A stretch of 15,819 nucleotides of DNA from Bacteroidetes bacterium UBA6183 (GCA_002422865.1 DITN01000089.1:1-15819); one strand, 5' to 3'; counted from the first letter of the stretch, positions 1 through 8,088 are shown. Numbers and translations: made by a program. Notes: generated from the sequence alone by a model not told the origin.

Positions 1-2396
1 TGAAAATATCATACAATTGGTTAAACACCCTGATGAATACAAACCTTAGTCCTGAAAAAATAGACGAACTATTAACAGGTACAGGTTTAGAAGTAGAGGG
101 CATAACTCCATATAATAGCATAAAAGGTGGACTAGAAGGAATAGTAGTGGGTGAGGTTAAAACCTGCGCAAAACATCCTAATGCTGATAAATTAAGTGTT
201 ACTACCGTTGATGTTGGTGGACCTGAATTGCTGCACATTGTATGTGGAGCACCTAATGTAGCTGCCGGACAAAAAGTATTGGTTGCTACCGTTGGTTGCA
301 CGGTTCACCCAACCAAAGGAGATCCTTTTGAAATTAAAAAATCGAAAATTAGGGGCGAGGTTAGTGAAGGAATGATTTGTGCCGAAGACGAACTGGGTTT
401 AGGTGAAAGTCATGATGGAATTTTAGTGTTGCCGGCTGATTATGAAATTGGCGCACCTGCTACCAAATATTTTGAAAACTACAGCGATTATTTAATAGAA
501 ATTGGTTTAACGGCTAACCGTGGTGATGCAGCTTCTCATTTAGGTGTGGCACGCGATTTACGTGCAGTGACCAACGCATACATTCAAACCTCAAGTTTCC
601 AAATACCACAAGTTAACACGGATAAAATTAGCGTAAGCATTGAGGACACGGATTGCATTCGTTACAGTGGGGTGTGCGTTAGCGGAGTAAAAGTTGCAGA
701 ATCACCGGCATGGTTACAAAACCGCTTGCGTGTGATTGGCCTATCTCCTATCAACAACATTGTAGACATTACCAATTATGTGATGCATGAGTTAGGTCAG
801 CCCTTGCATGCATTTGATGCCGCGAATTTAGCCCAACAAAAAATTGTTGTCCGTAAGGTAAATGCAGGTACAAAATTCACCACATTAGATAAAACGGAAA
901 GAGTATTAACCGGCAACGAATGCATGATTTGTGATGGAGAAAAACCGGTTGCAATTGGTGGTGTGTTTGGTGGACTTGATAGTGGTATTAACAACAACAC
1001 AACAGAAATATTTATTGAAAGTGCAACATTTAATCCGGCTTCAGTTCGTAAAACAGCCAAACACCACGGATTGAGCACTGATGCAAGTTTCCGTTACGAG
1101 CGGGGCACTGATGTAGAGACTACCATTAAAGCACTTGCCCGAGCAGTTGAGTTAATTACAGAAATTACAGGAGGTGAAGTTAGCAGTAAGGTGGTTGATA
1201 TTTATCCAACAGAGATCATACATGCACAAGTAGATTTTAACTTAGATAAATTTTACAGACTAATAGGTCAACATATCGAATTGAGTGAAGTTAAACGCAT
1301 TTTATTGGCGCTTGATTTCACCATTATAAATGAAACAAACGAATCTTTACTATTAGATGTGCCGGCCTACCGAACTGATGTAACCAGGCATGCTGATGTT
1401 GCGGAGGAAGTGTTGCGCATTTATGGTTTGAATAACATTGAAATCCCAACTCGCGTAACATCATCGGTTAGCAATAGTGCAGAGAATGTACAGTTTGCAT
1501 TACGTAATAAACTAAGCGATTATTTAACAGATAATGGCTTTAACGAAATGCTGAACAACAGTATTACTAAAAGCGCTTACTACACTGAAGAAGATTTACA
1601 TAATGCAGTAAAATTATTAAATCCGTTAAGTAGTGATTTAGATGTAATGCGTTTAAGTATGCTTTACAACGGACTTGAGGTTTTACAATACAACCGCAAC
1701 CGCAAAGCCGCAGATATGTGTTTATACGAATTTGGTAAAACATACAACCAAATCGATAAGGGCTATACAGAACAAATGCACTTAAGCTTGTTTATGTTTG
1801 GCAAACAGCAAGGCGAAAGCTGGCACGGTGCTGCAAAAGCAAACACTTACTACACCTTAAAATCGCTAATATTAAACATCATCAAAAAGGCGGGTATTAA
1901 AAAAACAGATATTGTTACGGATAACAATGGAACATTGTTAAACCAAACTACTATCAGTTCGCAACAAAAGGTATTGGTGGTTTTTGGTGGGGTTGATGCC
2001 AAAACACGCAAACAATTTGATTTAACAGACGATGTTTGGTTTGCCGATTTTAATTGGGATAACCTTTGCGAATTGAGTATTGGTAGCACATTGAAACTTC
2101 AAGCCATTTCTACTTTCCCAGCCGTACGCAGAGATTTAGCTTTGGTGTTAGATAAAAAATCGACCTACGCAGAAATAGAAAAAATTGCACGTAAAACCGA
2201 ACAACAATTGTTAAAAGAAATGAATGTGTTTGATGTTTACGAAGGCGAAAAAATTGCACAAGGAAAGAAATCATACGCGATTAGTTTTATCCTTCAGAAC
2301 ACAGAAAAAACACTGACTGATGAAGAAATTGAAACATCAATAAATAAACTGATTAAACAGTTTGAAAAAGAATTAGGTGCAACTTTAAGAGCCTAA
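1..2396 (+). CDS. pheT: Phenylalanyl-tRNA synthetase beta subunit (5' end cut by one base)
   Basis: This is the beta chain of the (alpha-beta)2 class II synthetase that charges tRNA-Phe. The window begins at the second base of the start codon: reading from base 1 as 'tg' of ATG gives an N-terminus MKISYNWLNTL, typical of PheT, so the full protein is 798 residues, a normal length. An internal ATG at 33 lies 11 codons inside and is not the start. Visible parts are the EMAP-II-like OB tRNA-binding domain (about 47-158, with HPNADKL at 59-65 and ICGAP-like VCGAPNV), the B3/B4 editing region (about 215-390, containing LGQPLHAFD and AIGGVFGG), the B5 domain (about 405-475, acidic residues D460, D466, E469, E470) and the C-terminal FDX-ACB anticodon-binding domain (about 704-797). 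pheS is not adjacent on the visible side. A strong terminator follows the stop. Confidence 0.97.
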   Translation, partial: KISYNWLNTLMNTNLSPEKIDELLTGTGLEVEGITPYNSIKGGLEGIVVGEVKTCAKHPNADKLSVTTVDVGGPELLHIVCGAPNVAAGQKVLVATVGCTVHPTKGDPFEIKKSKIRGEVSEGMICAEDELGLGESHDGILVLPADYEIGAPATKYFENYSDYLIEIGLTANRGDAASHLGVARDLRAVTNAYIQTSSFQIPQVNTDKISVSIEDTDCIRYSGVCVSGVKVAESPAWLQNRLRVIGLSPINNIVDITNYVMHELGQPLHAFDAANLAQQKIVVRKVNAGTKFTTLDKTERVLTGNECMICDGEKPVAIGGVFGGLDSGINNNTTEIFIESATFNPASVRKTAKHHGLSTDASFRYERGTDVETTIKALARAVELITEITGGEVSSKVVDIYPTEIIHAQVDFNLDKFYRLIGQHIELSEVKRILLALDFTIINETNESLLLDVPAYRTDVTRHADVAEEVLRIYGLNNIEIPTRVTSSVSNSAENVQFALRNKLSDYLTDNGFNEMLNNSITKSAYYTEEDLHNAVKLLNPLSSDLDVMRLSMLYNGLEVLQYNRNRKAADMCLYEFGKTYNQIDKGYTEQMHLSLFMFGKQQGESWHGAAKANTYYTLKSLILNIIKKAGIKKTDIVTDNNGTLLNQTTISSQQKVLVVFGGVDAKTRKQFDLTDDVWFADFNWDNLCELSIGSTLKLQAISTFPAVRRDLALVLDKKSTYAEIEKIARKTEQQLLKEMNVFDVYEGEKIAQGKKSYAISFILQNTEKTLTDEEIETSINKLIKQFEKELGATLRA

Positions 2397-2416
2397 TTCT
2401 TGTAAACACCTCAAAT

Positions 2417-2446
2417 AAAAAACGCAGCCCCAAAGCTGCGTTTTTT
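2417..2446. terminator. Bidirectional rho-independent terminator between pheT and the MFS gene
   Basis: A perfect 12-bp inverted repeat (AAAAAACGCAGC at 2417-2428, GCTGCGTTTTTT at 2435-2446) encloses the 6-base loop CCCAAA. The GC-rich core is flanked by A on one side and T on the other, so either strand gives a hairpin followed by a U-run. It sits between two convergent genes (pheT stop at 2396, MFS stop at 2464), so it can end both transcripts. Confidence 0.93.
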
Positions 2447-2463
2447 CATAAACGATATTTATG

Positions 2464-3678
2464 TTATTTAACACCATTACTTTTTAAGGTGCGCATGGCC
2501 ATTAATAAACTTACCAGCATAAATATTGCTCCTGCTAAAAATGGTGCTCCCGGGAAATAAACAGATGCACTTGGTTTGGTATAAAAGGCAAATAAGCCTG
2601 TCATTAATGGCGGACCAACAATTGAAGTAACACTGATTAAACTGGTTAAGGCTCCTTGCAATTCGCCTTGCTCGTTTGCAGGTACTTGGTTGCTCATTAA
2701 TCCTTGCAAAGCCGGACCGGCAACTCCTCCTAAACAGTATGGAACAAGAAACGCAAACATCAACCAAGTTTGACTTGCAAAAGCAAACAACAACAATCCT
2801 GTAGTGTATAATGCCAAGCCTATATAAACAGATTTTTTAGGTCCAAACAAAGGTGTGGTGTAACGAATTAAAAAACCTTGAACCAAGGCTACCAATATAC
2901 CCACAACACCTAATGAGTAGCCAACCATAGCTTCATCCCATTTAAGTTTTTCCATGGTAAAATAACTCCATGTACTTTGTACCGAATGCGCGGCCACATA
3001 AATACATACCAACGAAACTACTAAACCTGATATGACAGGATATTTTCTTAAATGCATTAATGAACCTATCGGATTTGCTCGTTTCCAATCAAATGGTCTG
3101 CGGTTTTCTTTGCTTAACGATTCGGGTAAAACAAAATAACCATACAACCAATTTAACAAAGTAACACCGGCCGCAGCATAAAACGGAACACGAGAACCAT
3201 ACTGTCCTAACAAACCTCCAATTACAGGACCAATAATAAAACCTAAGCCGAAAGCAGCACCAATAATCCCAAAATTTTGCGCACGTTTTTCAGGAGTACT
3301 CACATCTGCTATATAGGCACTAGCTGTGGTAAAACTGGCTCCGGTAATTCCGGCTAATATTCGCCCGATAAACAACCAACCAATACTTGGAGCTAAGGCT
3401 ACCAATATGTAATCAAGTCCAAAACCAAACAGCGAAATTAATATTACAGGACGTCTGCCATATTTATCACTCAACCCACCAAAAATTGGCGAAAAAATAA
3501 ATTGCATGGCAGCAAACGAAAACATCAACCATCCGCCATAAACAGAAGCATCGCTCATACCGCCTCCGGTTAATTCCATAATTAGCTTTGGTATAACAGG
3601 TATTATAATTCCAAAACCAATTACATCAATAAGTAAAGTAATAAAAATGAAACTTAAGGCCGGTTTTCTTGCTGTCAT
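2464..3678 (-). CDS. MFS drug:H+ antiporter-like transporter, TetA/TCR family
   Basis: This is an integral inner-membrane transporter of the major facilitator superfamily, about 404 residues with hydrophobic segments throughout, consistent with 12 helices. Numbering from the ATG at 3678, helix 1 carries the TetA-type pattern D18-x-x-G-x-G followed by IPVIP (D18, G21, G23, P27, P30). Motif A, GGLSDKYGRRP, is at 67-77 in the loop after helix 2. Motif C of drug:proton antiporters, GLGFIIGPVIGG, is at about 144-155 in helix 5. A longer reading from a TTG at 3702 adds eight residues, but the ATG places the first helix where family members have it. The gene is separated from the upstream etf operon by a terminator and no clear promoter is seen. 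The substrate is unknown: TetA-like sequences in this phylum are common and need not give tetracycline resistance. Confidence 0.9.
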   Translation of the reverse strand: MTARKPALSFIFITLLIDVIGFGIIIPVIPKLIMELTGGGMSDASVYGGWLMFSFAAMQFIFSPIFGGLSDKYGRRPVILISLFGFGLDYILVALAPSIGWLFIGRILAGITGASFTTASAYIADVSTPEKRAQNFGIIGAAFGLGFIIGPVIGGLLGQYGSRVPFYAAAGVTLLNWLYGYFVLPESLSKENRRPFDWKRANPIGSLMHLRKYPVISGLVVSLVCIYVAAHSVQSTWSYFTMEKLKWDEAMVGYSLGVVGILVALVQGFLIRYTTPLFGPKKSVYIGLALYTTGLLLFAFASQTWLMFAFLVPYCLGGVAGPALQGLMSNQVPANEQGELQGALTSLISVTSIVGPPLMTGLFAFYTKPSASVYFPGAPFLAGAIFMLVSLLMAMRTLKSNGVK

Positions 3679-3737
3679 AACTATAGTTGATAAGTGGAGC
3701 AAGATAATAAGAATTTAAAACACAAATCAACCCAAAC

Positions 3738-3767
3738 AAAAAAAGCTGCCCCAAATAAGACAGCTTT
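3738..3767 (-). terminator. Terminator of the etfBA operon
   Basis: On the minus strand AAAGCTG (3767-3761) pairs with CAGCTTT (3748-3742) across a 12-base loop, and a run of seven T (3744-3738) overlaps and follows the stem. It lies 22 bases past the etfA stop and before the MFS gene, so it ends the etf transcript. The 7-bp stem is short but well placed. Confidence 0.8.
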
Positions 3768-3788
3768 AATAACTATTAATATTGTTGC

Positions 3789-4760
3789 TTAGTTAGCGGC
3801 TTTTAATTTTTTTGCAGCATCTAATATTTTGGGTAACACATCAAATGCATCTCCAACAATACCGTAATCAGCAGCTTTAAAGAAAGGAGCTTCCGGATCT
3901 TTGTTAATTGCTACAATTACTTTGCTTGAACTAACACCTGCTAAATGCTGAATAGCACCACTAATACCAATGGCAATGTATAAGTTTGGCTTGATGGTAA
4001 TACCAGTTTGACCAACGTGCTCGCTATGTGGACGCCAATGCATGTCACTTACCGGTTTAGAGCAAGCCGTTGCTGCACCTAACACTTGAGCTAACTCTTC
4101 AATTATACCCCAATGCTCAGGACCTTTCATTCCACGACCTGCACTCACTACTAACTCAGCTTCTGTTAAAGGAATTTTTCCTGTAACACGAGAAACTTCA
4201 ACAGAGTTGGTAATAAAATCGGCATCAGATAAACCACCATCGGCTGTTGTAACCGTTGCAGTTTTACCAAAAGTGTTGGTATCAAATGTATTTGGCGTGA
4301 TGGCTAAAACTTTAACAGGTGTGGTTAAGTTAACATCAGCAAAAGCTTTACCACTAAATACCGTTTTACGAACTACAAAACCGTTACTTGTGTTAGGTAT
4401 CGATATTACACCAGATGCGATACCTGCTTTTAATTTTGCAGCTACACGTCCGGCAATTGCTTTACCGCTGTATGTGTTAGATACAACTACAACAGTTGCT
4501 CCTTCGGCAGCAGCCACAGTTGCAAATGCTTTGGCATAACCTTCGGCATTAAATACCGCTAATTTAGCACTGTTTACAGCCACTACTTTGTCTGCACCAT
4601 AATTTCCTAACTCGGCAAGCTTAACATCATCAACATTACCAATACTAACCGCAACACATTGTGTGCCGTTACTTTGGGCAATACCTGCTGCGTATGAAAC
4701 CGCTTCGAATGTTGATTTTTTGAAGTTACCGTCAATACTTTCTGCGTATACTAAAATCAT
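3789..4760 (-). CDS. etfA: Electron transfer flavoprotein alpha subunit
   Basis: This is the larger subunit of the soluble FAD-containing heterodimer that accepts electrons from acyl-CoA and other flavin dehydrogenases and passes them to ETF:quinone oxidoreductase. The 323-residue length is normal. The N-terminal part (1-190) is the alpha/beta domain. The C-terminal FAD domain has the family's signature blocks: AGRG 207-210, SKPVSD 234-239, GQTG 250-253, GISGAIQH 265-272, NKDPEAPFF 286-294 and ADYGIVGD 297-304. The ATG at 4760 follows the etfB stop by 18 bases, with an A-rich stretch just upstream, so the two genes are cotranscribed with etfB first. No acyl-CoA dehydrogenase or ETF-QO gene is in the window, so the electron donor cannot be named. 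Confidence 0.97.
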   Translation of the reverse strand: MILVYAESIDGNFKKSTFEAVSYAAGIAQSNGTQCVAVSIGNVDDVKLAELGNYGADKVVAVNSAKLAVFNAEGYAKAFATVAAAEGATVVVVSNTYSGKAIAGRVAAKLKAGIASGVISIPNTSNGFVVRKTVFSGKAFADVNLTTPVKVLAITPNTFDTNTFGKTATVTTADGGLSDADFITNSVEVSRVTGKIPLTEAELVVSAGRGMKGPEHWGIIEELAQVLGAATACSKPVSDMHWRPHSEHVGQTGITIKPNLYIAIGISGAIQHLAGVSSSKVIVAINKDPEAPFFKAADYGIVGDAFDVLPKILDAAKKLKAAN

Positions 4761-4778
4761 AATTTTTTTCTTTAAGGA

Positions 4779-5516
4779 TTAGATTACTTTAGCTTCGTTG
4801 TGTAACAAATCAATTAATTGTTCTGCTTGCTCGGCAGGAATTAATTTAACACCACCTTTAGCAGCAGGTAATTCAAAACCAACTGTTGCCGATGTTTTTA
4901 AATCGCCACTTACTTCAACCACCTTTAAAGGTTTGGTACGAGCAGCCATGATACCACGCATGTTAGGGATACGAGGTTCTGTTAATTCTTTTTGTGCACT
5001 TGCTACTAAAGGCAATTTGCAACTAACTTTTTCTTTACCGCCATCAATATCGCGCTCCATGGTTGCAACACCATTTTCAACTTCAATTGAGGTGATTACA
5101 TTAACCGATGGAATACCTAACATTTCTGCCAATAAACCACCAACTAATCCACCGTTATAGTCAATAGACTCACGGCCGGTTAATATCAAATCAAACTGTT
5201 CGGCTTTTTCGTAAGCAGCAATTTGCTCGGCTACAAAATAAGCATCAACAGGCTCTGCATTAATACGCACAGCATCGTTTGCACCAATAGCCAATGCTTT
5301 TCTAATGCTTGGTTCAGCATCCGTTAAACCCACATTTATGGCCGTTACGGTTCCTCCTTGTTTTTCTGTTATTTCTAATGCACGTGTAAGTGCTAACTCA
5401 TCATAGGGGTTAATGATAAATTGTACGCCCGCTGTGTTAAACTTCGTGTTATTGTCGGTAAAAGTTACCTTCGTAGTTGTGTCGGGCACATTACTGATAC
5501 AAACTAATATTTTCAT
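4779..5516 (-). CDS. etfB: Electron transfer flavoprotein beta subunit
   Basis: This is the small subunit of ETF, 245 residues as expected; it supports FAD binding at the interface with EtfA and carries the AMP (or second flavin) site. It begins MKILVCISNVPDT, the usual EtfB start with the pattern KxxVCxxxVPDT. NPYDE is at 36-40, GRESIDYNGG at 114-123 in the nucleotide loop, and the family signature EPRIPNMRGIMAARTKP at 180-196, the loop that docks with dehydrogenases. It is the first gene of the etfB-etfA operon and has a good Bacteroidota-type promoter immediately upstream. The sequence does not show clearly whether this ETF is bifurcating; its isolated two-gene context without Fix-type partners argues for ordinary respiratory ETF. 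Confidence 0.97.
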   Translation of the reverse strand: MKILVCISNVPDTTTKVTFTDNNTKFNTAGVQFIINPYDELALTRALEITEKQGGTVTAINVGLTDAEPSIRKALAIGANDAVRINAEPVDAYFVAEQIAAYEKAEQFDLILTGRESIDYNGGLVGGLLAEMLGIPSVNVITSIEVENGVATMERDIDGGKEKVSCKLPLVASAQKELTEPRIPNMRGIMAARTKPLKVVEVSGDLKTSATVGFELPAAKGGVKLIPAEQAEQLIDLLHNEAKVI

Positions 5517-5541
5517 ATAATTACTTTGCTAAAAAGTGCAG

Positions 5542-5571
5542 CAAAAGTAACCAAAAAATGCTTTTAACAAA
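5542..5571 (-). promoter_or_regulatory. Promoter of etfBA (Bacteroidota type)
   Basis: On the minus strand TTTG (5571-5568), an 18-base spacer and TACTTTTG (5549-5542) match the Bacteroidota -33/-7 consensus TTTG...TAnnTTTG exactly at all fixed positions. The implied transcription start is near 5535, giving a leader of about 20 bases before the etfB ATG at 5516. The -33 element overlaps the start codon of the divergent TPR gene. Confidence 0.75.
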
Positions 5572-5888
5572 TGTCAAATATAAGATTACAGAAATTAGTC
5601 GAAATGCTTGAAAAACAACCCAATGAAACCTTTTTAATCTATGCAATGGGAATGGAGTATTTGGGCACGGGTGATTTAAACGTGGCAGAAAAGTACTTTA
5701 AACAAGTATTGGAAGTTGACCCACTGCACGTTGCTACACATTATCAACTAGGCATTTTGTTTACCCAAACAAATCGTGAAAATGAAGCACAAACTTTTTT
5801 AGAGAAAGGCTTTGAACTGGCCAAACAAAAAGGTGATTTAAAAACGCAAAATGAGTTTAGAAGTGCGTTGGATGAGTTATTATACTAA
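5571..5888 (+). CDS. Small tetratricopeptide-repeat protein
   Basis: A 105-residue protein made almost wholly of TPR-type helices. Repeat one spans about residues 20-52 (hallmark AMGMEYLGTGDLNVAEKYF, closing with the D50-P51 typical of TPR units) and repeat two about 54-87 (THYQLGILFTQTNRENEAQTF). The C-terminal helix caps the array. No signal peptide or membrane segment is seen, so it is probably a cytoplasmic protein-binding adaptor; the partner is unknown. It is divergent from etfB with only 54 bases between them and convergent with the LPP20 lipoprotein gene, where just 4 bases separate the two stop codons. Similar short TPR proteins are common in Bacteroidota, but I cannot assign a specific role. 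Confidence 0.85.
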   Translation: MSNIRLQKLVEMLEKQPNETFLIYAMGMEYLGTGDLNVAEKYFKQVLEVDPLHVATHYQLGILFTQTNRENEAQTFLEKGFELAKQKGDLKTQNEFRSALDELLY

Positions 5889-5892
5889 TAGA

Positions 5893-7275
5893 TTACTGCT
5901 CTACTTTTAATAATTCATCCAACAAACGCGGATAAACATTTTTATAAAAATGCTGCTCGGCAGTTTTGTAGGCATCAATACCGGCAGTTTCCGGTGTGGT
6001 TTGAAAACCTTTGATTTCTTGTAATCCATCCCTGAAAATTTCAGCCTGATTTTTATTATCAATCAAACTAACCGACATGTTTAATGCAGCACTTTGCATA
6101 TTGCCCCAAATTGCGCCTAATGGTTTTGTGTTTGATGTAAGTTTCAATAAATAATCAGCCTCTTGTTTATCTGTAACAAAATTACAGCCCGCTATCACCA
6201 AGTTCTTTTTTAAGAAGGTTTCGAGTGGATGTGAAGTTAACTTATGCGATAAATTTTGTTCATCGGCTTCAATAAAAACTTTTATAGGCGCAACAGCAAC
6301 CCTAATGGTTGTGCTTGCTGCATCAATATTTTTAAGCACGTTACTCAACGTATAGTTAATACTGTCGTTTTTGATAATGCCTTGTACATCGGCTGTTAAA
6401 CGTAACAACTGAATCGGATCTCTCGCTAGTATGCGCGCAACACTAAATGAGGCAATGCCACCTTGATCGGTTTGGGTTTGTGCACCAAAATCCATTTTAC
6501 CCTGCTCAACAATCATTTTCATTGGTAAATAAGGGACCATGAGTTTTCCATTTGATGTATCACTAAAAAACACTTCCACATCAAACGGATGTTGAATTGG
6601 TTTACCCACTTTACCACTCAGTAAATTTATTTTGCTTTTTACTGAAATAACATACAACTGCTTTTGAATGGAAGAAATAAGTTCATTAACCAAATACACA
6701 TTTTTACCACGGTATTCAGTTTGTAAATCCTCGTTTAGGTATTCTTGAATGGTGGTTAATGCTTTCAGTTTTAAACGTAAAACCTGCACATAATTACTTC
6801 TAATATCCAACTCATCAGCGCGGGCAAAAAAATCTTCAGCACGAGCCATGGCATTCTGCATTCTTTTCCTGCGCATTTCGGCATACTGCGATTTATTTAA
6901 TCGCATGTATATCCAAAAGTACTCTGCATTTTCCCAGCTATCCACTACCTCGTAATTTTCAATTTCGTTTAAAGCGGTAATTTTTACCATACTTTCAAAT
7001 TGCTGCTTAAACTCTGCATTGTTTTGCAATGATTGAAGTACCGAGTTGGAAGAAACATTTACTTTAATTTCAGAAATCAAATCGTTTAACGCTTCTTTTT
7101 TAGCAGCTTGCTGATAGTTTTGGGTGTTGTTATTTTTTTGTGCAATGCCCACGCCCACATAGTATGCATCATTAACCGGGCGTTGGTTTACCCATGTAGG
7201 TTTTTTATTGGCTTTGTGTGATGCACATGAAGCCAACATAAAAATAGCAAATACTATTGGTAAATATTTTGACAT
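5893..7275 (-). CDS. LPP20-family lipoprotein, 460 aa
   Basis: A predicted envelope lipoprotein. The N-terminus is a type II signal peptide with lipobox L14-A15-S16-C17, so lipidation at C17 is expected. Residues about 26-130 resemble the LPP20 domain (starting KPTWVNQRP, then YYVGVGIAQ and an Ala/Lys-rich helix QQAAKKEALNDLISEI). A Lys/Arg-rich helical segment follows (about 130-210), then a beta-rich Ig-like stretch (about 213-305). The C-terminal part (about 325-460, with KVFIEA, ADYLLKLTS and LNMSVSLID) looks like the substrate-binding type of fold seen in FlgT/CsgG-like periplasmic proteins; this last reading is only an inference. The function is unknown. Upstream lies a second, smaller LPP20-type gene in the same direction, with a hairpin between them, so expression may come from read-through or from an undetected promoter. 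Confidence 0.8.
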   Translation of the reverse strand: MSKYLPIVFAIFMLASCASHKANKKPTWVNQRPVNDAYYVGVGIAQKNNNTQNYQQAAKKEALNDLISEIKVNVSSNSVLQSLQNNAEFKQQFESMVKITALNEIENYEVVDSWENAEYFWIYMRLNKSQYAEMRRKRMQNAMARAEDFFARADELDIRSNYVQVLRLKLKALTTIQEYLNEDLQTEYRGKNVYLVNELISSIQKQLYVISVKSKINLLSGKVGKPIQHPFDVEVFFSDTSNGKLMVPYLPMKMIVEQGKMDFGAQTQTDQGGIASFSVARILARDPIQLLRLTADVQGIIKNDSINYTLSNVLKNIDAASTTIRVAVAPIKVFIEADEQNLSHKLTSHPLETFLKKNLVIAGCNFVTDKQEADYLLKLTSNTKPLGAIWGNMQSAALNMSVSLIDNKNQAEIFRDGLQEIKGFQTTPETAGIDAYKTAEQHFYKNVYPRLLDELLKVEQ

Positions 7276-7311
7276 GGGTTTGGGTTGATGTAAATAATTG
7301 TGGTGGTAAAC

Positions 7312-7351
7312 AAAAAGAACACGCAGTGAAATTTCTCCGTGTGTTCTTTTT
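7312..7351. terminator. Strong hairpin between the two LPP20 genes
   Basis: An inverted repeat pairs 7312-7324 with 7339-7351 (13 pairs with one G-T), then continues with two mismatches to a 3-bp inner AAA/TTT closure. Its ends are A5 and T5, so either strand yields a stem followed by U residues. It starts 21 bases after the stop of the upstream 199-aa gene, as expected for a terminator, and precedes the ATG at 7275 of the downstream gene. It may act as a partial attenuator within the pair. Confidence 0.85.
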
Positions 7352-7371
7352 GTTGTAGTTGAGCAATGAAA

Positions 7372-7971
7372 TTAGTTACCGGCTCTTTCTTTAGCCAGTT
7401 TTTCCATTTCGCTGTTAAATATCTCTTCAAACTTTTTCTTGTCGTAGTCTTGTGCAATTTTTTGGTTTTGACCAATGGCTTTATCCATACCCTCTAGTAC
7501 AGTTTTTTTGTTCGCTTCAATAGCAACCCAATAAGTATATGTATTGGTTGTTTCTTTAAAAATCTTCTCTCCAATTACCGCAACATCAGTTAAACTTTGG
7601 TTGGTTACTTCACGTGCCAACTCTTCAAATTTGTTGCTAAATTCTTGGTTAGTTCCAATCTGACGTTGGTTGGTATATTGTTCAGTTACTTTTTTCATTG
7701 TAGTTTGAATCATACCGGCCATTTCGCTTTTTGCATTTTGCAACGCAATTTTTTTAGCAGTAACCATGTCAATACTGTTTCCAGATGAACGTGCTCTAAA
7801 AGTTTCTTTATTGGTCTCGTAATCTTTGCCAGTAAACGGAACGCTAATTTCAGTAGCACCAGTTTGTTTTTCGATAGGTGTGCCTTTTTTTGATTTACAA
7901 GCGACAGTAACGCTAGCCATTGCACCTAATAATACTGCTGCACTTAGCAGCTTACTTACCTGATTTTTCAT
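7372..7971 (-). CDS. LPP20-like lipoprotein, 199 aa
   Basis: A small predicted lipoprotein. The signal peptide has K3 and K8, a hydrophobic core LLSAAVLLGAMASV and a lipobox-like V-T-V-A-C25; the residue at -3 is less canonical than Leu, but CKSKKG after it fits a mature lipoprotein. The rest is hydrophilic. Residues about 65-160 (AKKIALQNAKSEMAGMI, then a Gln/Asn-rich helix, then TNTYTYWVAIEANKKTVLEG) show the pattern of LPP20-type domains: an Ala-rich helix followed by strands ending in a conserved aromatic block. It is the first gene of a tandem pair with the 460-aa LPP20 protein and has a clear promoter, but a hairpin terminator stands between them. The two may interact, or one may be an old, diverged duplicate of the other's domain. 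The function is unknown. Confidence 0.78.
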   Translation of the reverse strand: MKNQVSKLLSAAVLLGAMASVTVACKSKKGTPIEKQTGATEISVPFTGKDYETNKETFRARSSGNSIDMVTAKKIALQNAKSEMAGMIQTTMKKVTEQYTNQRQIGTNQEFSNKFEELAREVTNQSLTDVAVIGEKIFKETTNTYTYWVAIEANKKTVLEGMDKAIGQNQKIAQDYDKKKFEEIFNSEMEKLAKERAGN

Positions 7972-7997
7972 AGTAAAAGTGTGTTAAAGTTTGGGTT

Positions 7998-8028
7998 CAA
8001 AATTAATTTATAACGCGACTTAATCAAA
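7998..8028 (-). promoter_or_regulatory. Promoter of the LPP20-like lipoprotein gene
   Basis: On the minus strand TTTG (8028-8025), a 19-base spacer and TAATTTTG (8005-7998) fit the Bacteroidota consensus TTTG...TAnnTTTG at every fixed base. The start of transcription would be near 7991, about 20 bases before the ATG at 7971, the same geometry as the etfB promoter. Confidence 0.78.
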
Positions 8029-8056
8029 TGCAATGCCAAGAATAAAAAACAGCTTC

Positions 8057-8080
8057 AAAAAAAATCAAAACCACCTGATT
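8057..8080 (-). terminator. Possible weak terminator after the patatin gene
   Basis: Nine bases after the patatin stop, minus-strand AATCA (8080-8076) can pair with TGATT (8067-8063) around an 8-base loop, followed by six T (8062-8057). The stem is only 5 bp and AT-rich, so this is a weak candidate; nothing better is seen before the next promoter. Confidence 0.35.
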
Positions 8081-8088
8081 ATTAAGCG

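Noticed and set aside
2464..3678. Tetracycline resistance gene
   Set aside because: The motifs show the TetA-like drug:proton antiporter family only. There is no TetR-type regulator nearby and many chromosomal relatives have other or unknown substrates.
4207..4539. Plus-strand 110-aa reading frame inside etfA
   Set aside because: It is antisense to a strongly conserved gene, has an Ala/Val/Thr composition that follows from etfA codons, and shows no domain or start signal. The same holds for the 120-aa frame at 4798-5160.
3789..5516. Electron-bifurcating ETF (FixAB-like)
   Set aside because: No FixC/FixX or NADH-linked partner genes are present and the nucleotide loop at 114-123 of EtfB does not clearly match the bifurcating type.
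7254..7475. 73-aa frame bridging the two LPP20 genes
   Set aside because: It overlaps both genes out of frame and runs through the terminator hairpin; there is no initiation signal or recognisable content.
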